DNA of 64,000 nt, taken from contig NZ_JJMN01000046.1 of assembly GCF_000696385.1 (NCBI RefSeq), positions 434,001-498,000 of the forward strand. The letters are read 5' to 3'. A model generated the notes under the pieces. It was not told the DNA's origin. It was given only the letters and a program-made list of their open reading frames with translations, and searched no databases. Below, in pieces: positions 46,914 through 57,209 of this stretch (within the stretch, counting starts at the first letter, position 1; each line of letters opens with the position of its first letter). The stretch is from Vibrio metoecus. GTDB lineage: Bacteria; Pseudomonadota; Gammaproteobacteria; Enterobacterales; Vibrionaceae. The position numbers and the translations under genes are program-made.

Positions 46914-47629
46914 TGGCTCAAGATCTGATTGAGAAATTGTTGGGTACGCGGATGCGTTGGGTTTTGGAACAACTGCTCAGGTGAGCCAACTTCGAGAATT
47001 TCCCCTTCATCCATAAATATTACGCGGTGCGCGACTTTGCGTGCAAAACCCATTTCATGGGTCACGCACATCATAGTAATGCCATCTTGCGCGAGGTCGA
47101 CCATCACTTCGAGCACCTCGTTAATGGTTTCAGGATCGAGCGCGGAAGTGGGTTCATCAAACAGCAAAATCTCCGGCTGCATGCAGAGAGAGCGAGCAAT
47201 CGCGACTCGTTGCTGCTGGCCGCCAGAGAGTTGAATCGGGTATTTGTGTGCCTGATCGGTGATTTTTACGCGCTGTAGAAAATGATAAGCGCGCGCTTTG
47301 GCTTCTTGCGCCGAGAGCTTGAGAGTGCGAATGGGGGCGAGAGTGAGGTTCTCCAATACCGTTAAGTGTGGAAACAGGTTGAAATGCTGAAACACCATGC
47401 CGATCTTGCCACTGCGTCGGGTTCGCTCATCGAGATCGGGCAACACTTGAATTTCCCCATCATCGATATTTTCTAAGCCATTCACTGTGCGGATCAGGGT
47501 TGATTTACCGGAACCTGAAGGCCCGCAAATCACCACAATTTCCCCTTTATTCACGGTCAGAGAAATGGATTTGAGTGCTTGAAATTGACCGTACCATTTG
47601 CTGACTTGGTGAAATTCTATCACTTTCAT
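46910..47629 (-). CDS. Polar amino acid ABC transporter ATP-binding protein (GlnQ type)
   Basis: 239 residues from ATG 47629; an upstream in-frame start adds 17 Lys/Asn-rich residues and is unlikely. Walker A GPSGSGKSTLIR, Q-loop VFQHFNLFPHLTVLENL, signature LSGGQQQRVAIAR, Walker B ILLFDEPTSALDPE, switch His in VTHEMGFAR. First gene of the operon. Energises amino acid import with the two permeases and the binding protein. Confidence 0.95.
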   Translation of the reverse strand: MKVIEFHQVSKWYGQFQALKSISLTVNKGEIVVICGPSGSGKSTLIRTVNGLENIDDGEIQVLPDLDERTRRSGKIGMVFQHFNLFPHLTVLENLTLAPIRTLKLSAQEAKARAYHFLQRVKITDQAHKYPIQLSGGQQQRVAIARSLCMQPEILLFDEPTSALDPETINEVLEVMVDLAQDGITMMCVTHEMGFARKVAHRVIFMDEGEILEVGSPEQLFQNPTHPRTQQFLNQILSH

Positions 47630-47953
47630 CTTGTTATCTTTGTTGTTCTTCTTGGCATACCTTAGCAACATAAAACTCACATTGCATTAATTGATTCATC
47701 CTCATCGGCAGCATTTGTTGTTTGTATCAATACAGATAGGGTTTGCGATCTTGAGAGCGAATGGTGTAATTAATTTTTTTACGGATTGTTTTGTCTGTAA
47801 AGAAAAGTGGAATCTTGCCTTTATTTAAAAATAGTGCTTGCGATATTTTGCGAGTGCCGATAAGTTACCCGAAGAAACGACAGGTGCAGTGATTACCAAG
47901 GCTAGAGCCGTTGACTTGGCTAGGTAAACTAAAAAGTAAAGGAAGAAGTAAAG
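47630..47953. promoter_or_regulatory. Divergent promoter region of the amino acid transporter and aroG
   Basis: 324 bases. The segment near 47900 has CCAAGGCTAG and CTTGGCTAGG around a short spacer, which may be an operator. TGTAAAGAAAAGTGG at 47795-47809 weakly resembles a TyrR half-box. No leader peptide with runs of aromatic codons and no attenuator were found. GGAAGAAG precedes the aroG ATG. Confidence 0.35.
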
Positions 47954-49009
47954 ATGTTGCAAACCGATGATGTAAAAAATTAAGAAGAATCAAAAGAACT
48001 ACTGCCACCGGTCGCAGTGTTAGAAAAATTTCCAGCGACAGAAACCTCGGCATCGACCACATTTCAAGCGCGTGAAGCGATTCATAATATGCTGCAAGAT
48101 AAAGATGATCGCCTGTTGGTGGTGATTGGTCCTTGTTCTATTCATGATCCGAAAGCGGCCATCGAATATGGTCAACGTTTAAAAGTGTTGCGTGATGAGC
48201 TCAGTGGTCAGCTAGAAATCGTGATGCGTGTGTACTTTGAAAAACCACGTACCACAGTGGGTTGGAAAGGGCTAATCAATGATCCGTACCTCAATGACAC
48301 CTATGAAATTAACGATGGTCTGCGTATGGGGCGCAAACTGCTGCTTGATTTGACCGATATCGGCATGCCGACCGCCAGCGAGTTTCTCGATATGATCACG
48401 CCGCAATATGTGGCAGATTTGATCAGTTGGGGCGCGATCGGTGCTCGCACCACGGAATCTCAAGTGCATCGTGAATTGGCTTCGGGGTTGTCTTGCCCTG
48501 TCGGTTTCAAAAACGGTACCGATGGCAACATTAAAATCGCCTCTGATGCGATTCGCTCTGCAGGGGCTTCGCACCACTTCTTATCGGTCACCAAGTTTGG
48601 TCATTCGGCGATTGTCGAAACGGCGGGTAACCCAGATTGCCACATTATTTTGCGTGGCGGCAAAGAGCCAAACTACAGTGCGGCGCACGTGAGCAATATC
48701 AAGCAAGAGCTGGAAGTGGCTGGCTTACCACAAAAAGTAATGATCGATTTCAGCCATGCTAACAGCTCTAAGCAGTTCAAACGCCAAATGGTGGTTGCGG
48801 AAGATGTTGCGGCGCAGATTGCGCAAGGTGAACATGCAATCTTCGGAGTAATGATTGAATCACACCTTGTTGAAGGACGTCAGGACCTGACCCCAGGTTG
48901 TAACTTGACTTACGGTCAGTCAATCACGGATGCCTGTATCGGTTGGGAAGATACGGAAACCGTATTGCGCCAGCTGGCCGCCGCGATTGAAACGCGTCGC
49001 CAAGCTTAA
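47954..49009 (+). CDS. aroG: 3-deoxy-7-phosphoheptulonate synthase AroG (in-frame stop near the start)
   Basis: First enzyme of the shikimate pathway, condensing PEP with erythrose 4-phosphate. The body matches E. coli AroG closely: LLVVIGPCSIHDPKAAIEYG, KPRTTVGWKGLINDP, GARTTESQVHRELASGL, ILRGGKEPNYSA, DFSHANSSKQFKRQM. ATG 47954 with GGAAGAAG upstream starts the expected MLQTDDVK, but TAA at 47981-47983 follows. The frame then continues EESKELLPPVAVLEKFPATE, just as in E. coli (KELLPPVALLEKFPATE). Moving one A from the run 47974-47979 to after the TT gives VKIKEESKELLPPV without a stop. Probably an error pair or a recent mutation. The Phe-sensitive type is suggested by similarity only. Confidence 0.9.
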
Positions 49010-49030
49010 TTTGAGCAATGAGAGTGAACA

Positions 49031-49058
49031 GGGCTTCCAATGGAAGCCCTTATTGTTT
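49031..49058 (+). terminator. Rho-independent terminator after aroG
   Basis: GGGCTTCC (49031-49038), loop AAT, GGAAGCCC (49042-49049) followed by TTATTGTTT. Lies 21 bases after the stop. Confidence 0.8.
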
Positions 49059-49111
49059 ATGGCAAACCGAAAATAACGGCTTTGCCCATGATAAAAATGC
49101 AGCGTTAAACC

Positions 49112-50440
49112 TTAGCCGAGGTTGGCTGGTTTTTTTTCTAATTGGCGCAGTGCTTTTTGATAAGTTAACCAAGCCGCCCATCCCGCAATAATGTTACCTA
49201 CTAAAGATCCTAAGAATAAACCTTTGAGGTCATAAAGCTGGGCTCCAACCCATAAGCAAGGTAGATAAAACGCAAACAGTCGAAGCGCTGAAATGGTTAG
49301 CGCGACATAGGCTTTGCCAAGCGCATTGGCGACCGACACCATCAACATACAGATGCCGAGAGCGCCCAAACTGATTGGGACGATGGTCAAATGTTGGAGC
49401 AAAATGGCGGCGACCTCGCTCTCACTGGTCATTAATGAAGATAAGTGGTTAGCAAGCAAGTAAGTGACGAGCGCAATCAATAATTGGAATCCCAACACAA
49501 ACTGGCACGCGATACGTACTAATTGTCGAATATCGGAGATATTTTTCGCGCCGAGCATGCGTCCAATCATGGGTGGGATCGACATGGTCAGCGCTAACAC
49601 CGCCACCAGTGCAAAAAATTCAAAACGTGAGCCTAATGCCCAAGCTGCAACGGCCGCGGTACCGAAACCTGCCAATAACTTAGTGGCAAACATCGAAGAA
49701 ACGGGGGGCAGTAGTTGGCTGAGCATGGCGGGTCCCATAATGTGGCCGAGTGAAGCTAAACTTTTGCTCATATCCAAATCATGCCAGTCAAAGCTCATCC
49801 ATTGGCGTTGAGCCACTTTGGGGGCTACGATCGCGATGCCTGTACCAAACGCTAAGATGGTTGCGATTGCGGCACCATTGATACCTAGGTCGAGCGTAAA
49901 AATGAACAATGGGTCGAGAATCAAGTTCAGCACACTGGTCACCATCATCATGGTTCCGGGCAGCAGTGTGTTGCCGTTGGCACGACATAAGCTGTAAAAG
50001 AAGTAGAGCATCGCGCCTGTCCAAGCGCTCGCCAACCACCAAATCCAGTAATGATCGATGATTTGCAGAACATCATCGGAGGCTCCGAGTAAGGAGAGTA
50101 AAGGGTGGCGCAATACATACAACAGGACAGCAATCGCGGCTACCCCAACACCGCCGACCGCGACGACTAAACCGCCTAGCTGTTTGGCATAGTGCTCTTG
50201 GCCTGCGCCCAAGGTGCGTGATATTACGGCAGTAGTGGCAATTCCCAACCCGACTTGCACGCCAATGATCACCATTTGAATGGGCATGGTAAAGCCTTGC
50301 GCCGCAAGGGGAAGAATACCGAGCTGACCGATAAAAGCACTATCAACCAATTGAAAACTCATTAATGACAGTACGCCAAATAACATTGGCCAAGTCATTT
50401 GAAAAAGAGACTTAGCTAAAGAAGCTGTGGAAGTTTGCAT
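49112..50440 (-). CDS. MATE-family multidrug efflux transporter
   Basis: 442 residues, twelve membrane helices in two halves. N-terminal KSLFQMTWPMLFGVLSLMSFQLVDSAFIGQLGILPLAAQGFTMPIQ is the MatE domain start, and GINGAAIATILAFG the inter-helix motif. Uses a sodium or proton gradient to export cationic drugs and other compounds from the cytoplasm. One of several MATE proteins typical of vibrios; substrate unknown. Single gene. Confidence 0.93.
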   Translation of the reverse strand: MQTSTASLAKSLFQMTWPMLFGVLSLMSFQLVDSAFIGQLGILPLAAQGFTMPIQMVIIGVQVGLGIATTAVISRTLGAGQEHYAKQLGGLVVAVGGVGVAAIAVLLYVLRHPLLSLLGASDDVLQIIDHYWIWWLASAWTGAMLYFFYSLCRANGNTLLPGTMMMVTSVLNLILDPLFIFTLDLGINGAAIATILAFGTGIAIVAPKVAQRQWMSFDWHDLDMSKSLASLGHIMGPAMLSQLLPPVSSMFATKLLAGFGTAAVAAWALGSRFEFFALVAVLALTMSIPPMIGRMLGAKNISDIRQLVRIACQFVLGFQLLIALVTYLLANHLSSLMTSESEVAAILLQHLTIVPISLGALGICMLMVSVANALGKAYVALTISALRLFAFYLPCLWVGAQLYDLKGLFLGSLVGNIIAGWAAWLTYQKALRQLEKKPANLG

Positions 50441-50554
50441 AGAATCTCACGCTTGTTGAAGCAATAAAGCCTATGTTGGGATGAAAAAATATTTCACAAG
50501 GTGATGCGATAAATTGTCACAAAAATGTTACTAATTATTCGGTTTGCCGCTAAA

Positions 50555-50590
50555 TAAAAAACCTCATCCCAACGATAATTGGGATGAGGT
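50555..50590 (-). terminator. Terminator of the 50634-52191 chemoreceptor gene
   Basis: On the minus strand CCTCATCCCAA pairs with TTGGGATGAGG (plus coordinates 50562-50572 and 50579-50589, loop six), followed by TTTTTTA. Eleven-base-pair perfect stem, 45 bases past the stop. Confidence 0.88.
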
Positions 50591-50633
50591 AGGAGGCAAA
50601 TTATTGATAGATGAGACTCACATCCCGTCTCGG

Positions 50634-52191
50634 TCAGACCCGACGGAACTGAGCGACAAGGCTAGTTTGCGCCGCCAGATTTTTTACCAGTTGTTGGCAC
50701 TCTGTTTGAGTGTTTTCTGCCAACGAAAGTGTTGAGGTAGAGACATCACTGATCGATTGTACGCTGCGGTTCATATCCTCAGTCACTTTCGCCATCTCTT
50801 CAACCGCAGTAGCGATTTGTTCATTACGCATAGCAATATCTGAAACTTGTGAGAGCAAGGTGGTCAACTTCTCTCCTGAAACATGTGCACTATCCACGCA
50901 AGAAAGGGAGAGTCGATTACCTTGTTCAATCGCGTTCACGGCATTTTGAGTGCTATTTTGTACCGAACTAATGATGTTTTTAATTTCTTTGGTGGATTCC
51001 GCACTGCGCTGCGCCAATTGACGCACTTCATCGGCAACAACCGCAAATCCGCGCCCTTGGTCACCCGCTCTAGCGGCTTCTATAGCGGCATTTAACGCCA
51101 ATAGGTTCGTTTGTTCAGCAATGCTCTGAATAACTTCCATCACCTGACTTATGGTGGCACTTTGTGCTGAGAGTTGCTCAATCACTTGGGTCGCGGCTTT
51201 GAGTTGCGTGGCCATGGTGCCCATCGCTTCTACCGTCTGCTCGACAGCTTGCATTCCTTCGCGCGCGGCCTCTTGGGCATAACCCGTCGCATCGGACGCC
51301 GCTTGAGCATTACGTGCAATTTCATTCGCTGTGAGGTTCATTTCTGTAATCGCAGTGGCAACTTGCTCCGTTTCGCGAGTTTGAGCATCTAAGTTTTCCG
51401 CAGTTTGTTCACTGTTTTGGGAAGACAACTTCGCGGCTTCACCAATTTGGCTACTGGAGTCTTGAATGCGCCCAACGACCGCATTTATCTCTGATTGGCG
51501 CATTTTGAGTGCCAGCTGAATTTCGGAAATATCATCGACACGGCTGTTATAAACCAGTTCCATCAAATGGGTTATCAAAGACTTTACGAGCTTGTTGTGC
51601 CAGTGCTTCAAGGCGGCGGGTGAACAGATAAGCGATCGCAATCGTTAACAGAAGCATCAATGGCAGTCCGGAACCGGCTAAAAAGAAGTCAGCCGCTAAA
51701 CTGACCCCTGTCGCAACGATAAACCCTAAACCCAAACGCTGCCATAATCGAGTGCGGGGCATTTTTAACCGCCAATCAGTTTTGCCTGCCCGTATTTGTT
51801 GGTAGAGCCTTTCCGCATTGTCGACATGTTCCCGGCTTGGGCACAAACGTACCGATTGATACTCAACCACTTGGCCATTTTCCTTGATCGGTGAGGCAAA
51901 GGCATCAACCCAGTAATGATCCCCATTTTTACAGCGGTTTTTGACCATGCCCATCCATGATTTGCCTGCTTTGAGATAGTTCCACATATCCTTAAACGCT
52001 TCAGGCGGCATATCAGGGTGACGAACCATATTATGTGGCTGACCGATAAGCTCTTCCAATCGGTAACCCGCAACATCACAAAACTCTTTACTGGCGTACT
52101 TGATATGGCTATTGAGCGTAGTGGTGGAAAGCAAATTGTAGTGCGGTGGATAAGTCACTTCTTTTTGCGTTACCGGTTGGTTGTTACGCAT
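50634..52191 (-). pseudogene. Aer-like PAS-domain chemoreceptor, one-base insertion in the linker
   Basis: Start ATG 52191 with GGAG upstream. N-terminal PAS domain ([80 protein letters not shown]) like the redox sensor Aer. A membrane helix pair follows (residues ~140-180), then the frame ends at DNPFDGTGL. The MCP half continues in another frame ([24 protein letters not shown] ... [20 protein letters not shown]). The adjacent paralogue has NPLMELVYN encoded by CCATTGATG, where this copy has CCATTTGATG, so one T was inserted (plus strand 51565-51567). Otherwise full length, ~518 residues. Confidence 0.9.
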
Positions 52192-52449
52192 AAATAGGTC
52201 TCCCAAACATAAATTCTATTGCGCCAAATAACGTACGTCATAAAGGTTTTTTGGTTGTCACTAATATATAGGTAGAGTTTGACGACTAAGCAAAATGGAG
52301 CCAGAAAATAGTGCCAAAACGTTAAAGTCAACAATAGAAATACAGGTGATCCGTCATGATGCATGATGGCCAACATATGGGCGTTGAATGGTAGTGAGAT
52401 ACTTTGCCTCACAAAGAATGAGGCAAAGTATGAGATATCCATCGGGGGA

Positions 52450-54006
52450 CTATAGACGACGGAACTGAGCCACTAGGCGGGTTTGTGACGCTAAATTATT
52501 CACTAAAGTGTGGCACTCGGTTTGGGTATGTTCAGCGAGCTCTAGCGTTGAAACAGAAACATCACTGATTGATTGTAAGCTACGGTTCATCTCTTCAGTC
52601 ACGCTTGCCATCTGTTCTACCGCTGTTGCAATTTGTTCATTGCGTCCTGCAATATCAGATACCTGTTGGATCAACGCTGTTAATTTTTCGCCAGATAGGC
52701 GTGCACTTTCTACGCAGTGTTCCGTTCGTTGATTTCCTTGTTCTATGGTTTGTACGGCATTATGAATGCTGGTTTGAATTGTGCTGATCATCTGCTGAAT
52801 TTCATCGGTGGACTGTGTACTGCGTTGCGCGAGTTTTCGTACCTCTTCTGCAACTACTGCAAAACCACGCCCTTGTTCTCCAGCGCGAGCCGCCTCAATC
52901 GCCGCGTTTAAGGCGAGTAAGTTGGTTTGTTCTGCGATATTTTGAATGACCGATAAAACTTGGCCTATCGTAGCGCTTTGTGAGGATAATTTTTCGATCA
53001 CCTGTGATGCTTGCGTTAACTCAGTGGCCATCGCCGATATCGCGGTGACCGTTTGGTTTACCGCGTTCATGCCTTGCTGTGCTGCATTATGAGCCAACTG
53101 AGTGAGTCCAAAAGCATTCTGAGCATTCTGGGCGATGTCTGTCGCGCTGATACTCATCTCGTGAATGGCGGCGGCCACTTGTTCTGTTTCGCGTGTTTGA
53201 ACATCAAGATTTTGTACCGTGTTCTGGCAGTTTTGGGATGACTTTTGAGCACCAGTTCCGATCTGCAGACTGGAATCTTGAATGCGACCAACCACCGCAT
53301 TCAGTTCAGATTGACGCATTTTCATGGCCAGTTTTATCTCAGAGAGATCATCGATTTTTTGGTTATAAACCAGCTCCATCAATGGATTATCAAAAATCTT
53401 ACGAGCTTCTTGTGCCATGGCTTCTAAGCGACGAGTTAAGCCATATCCACTGACTATGCCTAAAAGTAGAAACACCGGTATCCCTGAGATGTGCAATCCC
53501 CATTCAAATAATCCACTAACAACTGCCGCGAGCAGCAAAGCCATTGCCATTCGTTGCCATAAGCGTGTGCGTGGCATGCGGAGCTGCCATGGTGTTTTAC
53601 CTTGTTGGATCTGGTGATAAAGACTCTCTGCATTTGCGACATGTTGACGGCTAGGGCATAGCCGAACAGATTGATATTCGACTACTTTGCCGTTTTGGTG
53701 GATGGGTGAGACAAAAGCATCCACCCAGTAGTAGTCGCCGTTTTTACAGCGATTTTTGACGATGCCCATCCAAGATTGCCCAGCTCTTAGGTGGTCCCAC
53801 ATATTTTTAAAAGCCGCTTTGGGCATGTCTGGATGTCGAACCACGTTGTGTGGCTTATCCATCAGCTCTTGTAAGGAATAGCCTGCAACATCCTGAAAAT
53901 CCTTACTGGCGTAAGTAATGTGGCTGTCTAAGGTTGTGGTTGAGAGAAGATTGAAATGGGAAGGATAAGTGACTTCTTTTGGTGTAACGGATTGACTGCT
54001 CTTCAT
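52450..54006 (-). CDS. Aer-like PAS-domain chemoreceptor
   Basis: 518 residues from ATG 54006 (AGGA seven bases upstream; a longer frame to 54084 adds 26 unlikely residues). The PAS domain at residues 10-120 has the FAD-binding Aer signature ([46 protein letters not shown]). Two short membrane segments ([32 protein letters not shown]) anchor it without a periplasmic domain. HAMP-like linker, then the MCP domain with [20 protein letters not shown]. Senses internal redox or oxygen and signals to CheA. Paralogue of the gene immediately downstream (50634-52191). Confidence 0.93.
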   Translation of the reverse strand: MKSSQSVTPKEVTYPSHFNLLSTTTLDSHITYASKDFQDVAGYSLQELMDKPHNVVRHPDMPKAAFKNMWDHLRAGQSWMGIVKNRCKNGDYYWVDAFVSPIHQNGKVVEYQSVRLCPSRQHVANAESLYHQIQQGKTPWQLRMPRTRLWQRMAMALLLAAVVSGLFEWGLHISGIPVFLLLGIVSGYGLTRRLEAMAQEARKIFDNPLMELVYNQKIDDLSEIKLAMKMRQSELNAVVGRIQDSSLQIGTGAQKSSQNCQNTVQNLDVQTRETEQVAAAIHEMSISATDIAQNAQNAFGLTQLAHNAAQQGMNAVNQTVTAISAMATELTQASQVIEKLSSQSATIGQVLSVIQNIAEQTNLLALNAAIEAARAGEQGRGFAVVAEEVRKLAQRSTQSTDEIQQMISTIQTSIHNAVQTIEQGNQRTEHCVESARLSGEKLTALIQQVSDIAGRNEQIATAVEQMASVTEEMNRSLQSISDVSVSTLELAEHTQTECHTLVNNLASQTRLVAQFRRL

Positions 54007-54325
54007 TGGTACGTCCTGATACAAACTATCGCTGGCCAAATTACGATGGCTATATTGCATTCTCATGTTACGGCTAAGAAGCAAGCGTATTAGATATATA
54101 CAGGCTTAAATGGGTTCGCAATGGAGAAATTGACCCGATGGATGCTTTATTGTCAATTCAGTGATTAAGATTAAGAAATCTATTAATTAATAGAAAAAAA
54201 TAAGAGGGATGAGGATGAGGGTAGAGTGAGTTATCCGTTGGTAGAGAAAGGGTGATGCGTATTTCTAACAGGGTATAAGACGCCATATTACAGCGTCTTA
54301 CACCAAGCCTGTGTAATGAAATTTG
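54007..54325. other. Intergenic region between lactate and chemoreceptor genes
   Basis: 319 AT-rich bases. It contains the dld terminator-like hairpin at 54276-54300 and otherwise nothing recognisable. The chemoreceptor promoter should lie around 54050-54200. It is also the point where gene order departs from what I recall for V. cholerae N16961. Confidence 0.4.
54276..54300 (-). terminator. Terminator-like hairpin after the D-lactate dehydrogenase gene
   Basis: TAAGACGC (54276-54283) pairs perfectly with GCGTCTTA (54293-54300), loop nine bases. Downstream on the minus strand there is only TATACCC, so Rho assistance or mRNA-end protection is possible. Confidence 0.55.
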
Positions 54326-57172
54326 TCACCTGTCAAGATTTGGTCTGGCGACTTCATCCACCAGATACAAGATGGATTGATAAGGAATGCCGCTGTGGTG
54401 TGATAAGCCGATTTCACAGGTGCGGCTATTACTAAACCCACGGCTGCAGTGCGCTGGCACTTGCTCTTTGAGCGAATGGACAGCGGCGGCATTGAGCTCT
54501 GGTGTAGTAAAACCTTTGTCTCCCGCCCAACCACAGCACTGGATGTGCTCAGGCACTATCACCTCACTGGCGCAGGCTTTCGCCAGTTTCAGCATATCGT
54601 TTTCTAAGCCGAGGCGGCGCGAGCTGCAAGTGACATGCAGCATGATGGTTTCTTGCTTCGGCGCGAGTGTGAGGTGATCGAGTAAGTAACGACTTACCAA
54701 CCCCGTTGGCTCCAGAATTTCCATCGGTTTGGTGAACTGCTCAATGCTGCGTTTGGCGCATGGGCTAGTGTCCATCAAGATCGGATAACGCCCTTCTTGG
54801 CTAGCTTGCCATAAAGCGTGTTCGAGCTGCTGGGCTTTGCTCTGCGCAATCTCAGTCATCCCTTTGCTGTCATAAGGCATACCACAGCACTGGCTGCTGA
54901 GCTCTGTAGGCAGGATCACTTCAAAGCCGGCTTTATTGAGCAGGGAGAGGGTGACTTCCGTCAGTGGGCGTTGATCGGTCGCGCTCGCTTGTTGCCCCAT
55001 GTTACGGCTGGCGCAGGAGGGCAGGTAAACCACTTTTTTGTCACTGCGCGGCAGATTTTCGACAGCGAGTTCCAGCGAGTGAGTGTTTGCTTGCGGTATT
55101 TCCGGCATCCACAAAGGGGTTTTGCCTTTGCTGATCCGGCGCAGCCCATTAACCATGGAATCCACCGATTTTTCTCCAAGCACTTTGGTCGCCAGTTGGT
55201 TAGCTTTTAATCCTGTGCGAGCGAGCGTGGTGGTCGCGCTAAAGTGCTCTGCTGTCCAACGCGCAATCGGGGTGAATTTTTGGTATTTGGCGGTGCGCAG
55301 TTTTTTGACCAGATCGCCGGTATTGATGCCGACGGGGCAACGTTCGGAGCACAATCCAGTCGCGGCGCAGGTATCTAACCCTTGGTACTCAAACACTTGC
55401 TCTAGCTCGCTAGAAGCCACGTTTTCACCCGCTGTGCGGCGGCGTTGCAATTCGCGATACAACACAATGCGTTGGCGTGGTGATAACGTGAGGGTGCGTG
55501 ATGGGCAGACCGGCTCACAGAAACCACATTCGATACAGCGATCCACCAAGTTATCGGCCGCAGGCATGGGTTTGAGGTTACTGATGTGCGAATGCTTATC
55601 TTCGTTGATGATAACGCCGGGGTTGAGCAGGCGTTTGGGGTCAAAGAGTGCTTTGATTTTCTGCATCAAGGCGTAGCCTTCTTTACCCCATTCCAGCTCA
55701 ACGTAAGGGGCCATATTGCGCCCTGTGCCGTGTTCGGCTTTCAGTGAACCTTGGTATTTTACGGCGACCAGTTCGGCTACATCGTCCATAAACGCGCCGT
55801 AACGTTCGATTTCACTTTGCTTATCAAAGCCTTGAGTGAACACAAAGTGCAGGTTGCCTTCAAGGGCGTGACCAAAGATGATCGCTTCACTGTAGTGGTA
55901 TTTGTCAAACAGAGCTTGCAGATCGCGCACGCCCGCCGCGAGGTTTTCCACCGGAAAGGCCACATCTTCAATGATGACCGTAGTGCCCACTTCGCGTACA
56001 GCCCCCACCGCAGGGAACATGCCTTTACGAATACCCCATAAGGTCGCCACGGTTTTGCTCTCGGAAGTAAACGGAACCGATTCAATAATTTGGTAGCTTT
56101 GCAGCGCGCTCATCACTTGCTCGCACTGAGCGTGTAAGGTTTGCGCGTCACTGGCGTGGGATTCAACCAGCAGCGCCGCAGCTTCTAAATCGAGCTTGGC
56201 GATAAATTCGGGCATGCCTTTTTTGTCGGCCACCGAGCGTAGCGCGCGTCCATCCATCATTTCTACTGCCGCTACAGGCGTTTTGGAAAGCGTGGTCACG
56301 GCTTGGCTGGCTTGTTCAATATCGGCAAACACCAGTAGCGCAGAGGCTTTGTGTGCGTGTTCAATCACGGTGTGATAGGTGATGTCGGCGATAAAGCCGA
56401 GTGTGCCTTCTGAGCCAATCATCAAATGGGTCAGCACTTCGATTGGGTCAGAGAAATCAACCAAGGCGTTCAGCGCATAACCTGTGGTGTTTTTTAGGCG
56501 GTATTTGTGGCGAATGCGTTCGGTGAGTTCAGAATTGGCAAGGGTCTCTTGGCACAGCGCGTGAATGCCTTCCACCAAGTCGGCTCGCTCTTGTTTAAAA
56601 CGAGCCACGCTCTCTGGATCGCGTGTATCGAGCACATAACCATCGGCAAACACAATTTGCATGCCATCAACGGTGCGATACGAGTTTTGCGCCGTACCGC
56701 AGCACATGCCGCTGGCGTTATTGGCGGCAATGCCCCCGATTTTACAGGTGTTGATGGAGGCGGGATCGGGGCCGATTTTGCGCTGAAACGGGGCAAGGTA
56801 CTTGTTGGCATCGGCGCCAATCACGCCCGGTTGCAGGCGAATTTTCAAGCCTTGGTTTTGCACTTCATGTCCGCGCCAATCGTCGGTTAAGGTGATGAGT
56901 ACCGAATCGGAAACCGCTTGACCCGATAAGCTGGTGCCTGCCGCGCGAAAAGTAAAATGGATACCCAGTTGGCCGCAACTCTGAATAGCAAAAATCACTT
57001 CATCGAGTGATTTGAGGCGTAACACGATTTTGGGGATCAACCGATAAAAGCTGGCATCGGTACCGTAGGCGAGCCGTTTTGCTTCTTGAGTAATAATGCG
57101 CTGCGGATCAATTCGGCTCGCTAAAATCTGTTCGAGCTGCTGATAGAGAAGATCGGCGATCGGTGGGGTCAT
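54326..57172 (-). CDS. dld-II: Fe-S/FAD D-lactate dehydrogenase (Dld-II type)
   Basis: 948 residues from ATG 57172 with GAGGAA upstream. FAD-binding type 4 domain (FTFRAAGTSLSGQAVSDSVLITL, GPDPASINTCKIGGIAANNASGM), a GlpC-like 4Fe-4S pair (CIECGFCEPVCPSR, CAATGLCSERCPVGIN), then two CCG domains (SQCCGMPYDSKG, IQCCGWAGDKGF). This architecture is the quinone-linked D-lactate dehydrogenase of Shewanella, Pseudomonas and vibrios, not soluble glycolate oxidase. It oxidises D-lactate to pyruvate at the membrane. Third gene after lldP and lldD, giving growth on both lactate isomers. Confidence 0.9.
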   Translation of the reverse strand: MTPPIADLLYQQLEQILASRIDPQRIITQEAKRLAYGTDASFYRLIPKIVLRLKSLDEVIFAIQSCGQLGIHFTFRAAGTSLSGQAVSDSVLITLTDDWRGHEVQNQGLKIRLQPGVIGADANKYLAPFQRKIGPDPASINTCKIGGIAANNASGMCCGTAQNSYRTVDGMQIVFADGYVLDTRDPESVARFKQERADLVEGIHALCQETLANSELTERIRHKYRLKNTTGYALNALVDFSDPIEVLTHLMIGSEGTLGFIADITYHTVIEHAHKASALLVFADIEQASQAVTTLSKTPVAAVEMMDGRALRSVADKKGMPEFIAKLDLEAAALLVESHASDAQTLHAQCEQVMSALQSYQIIESVPFTSESKTVATLWGIRKGMFPAVGAVREVGTTVIIEDVAFPVENLAAGVRDLQALFDKYHYSEAIIFGHALEGNLHFVFTQGFDKQSEIERYGAFMDDVAELVAVKYQGSLKAEHGTGRNMAPYVELEWGKEGYALMQKIKALFDPKRLLNPGVIINEDKHSHISNLKPMPAADNLVDRCIECGFCEPVCPSRTLTLSPRQRIVLYRELQRRRTAGENVASSELEQVFEYQGLDTCAATGLCSERCPVGINTGDLVKKLRTAKYQKFTPIARWTAEHFSATTTLARTGLKANQLATKVLGEKSVDSMVNGLRRISKGKTPLWMPEIPQANTHSLELAVENLPRSDKKVVYLPSCASRNMGQQASATDQRPLTEVTLSLLNKAGFEVILPTELSSQCCGMPYDSKGMTEIAQSKAQQLEHALWQASQEGRYPILMDTSPCAKRSIEQFTKPMEILEPTGLVSRYLLDHLTLAPKQETIMLHVTCSSRRLGLENDMLKLAKACASEVIVPEHIQCCGWAGDKGFTTPELNAAAVHSLKEQVPAHCSRGFSNSRTCEIGLSHHSGIPYQSILYLVDEVARPNLDR

Positions 57173-57209
57173 ATTGTGCTTCCTCGTGTGTTCCCTCAAT
57201 TCACTTTTT

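Noticed and set aside
47790-47815. TyrR box upstream of aroG
   Set aside because: Only a half-match (TGTAAAG); symmetry to the second half is poor.
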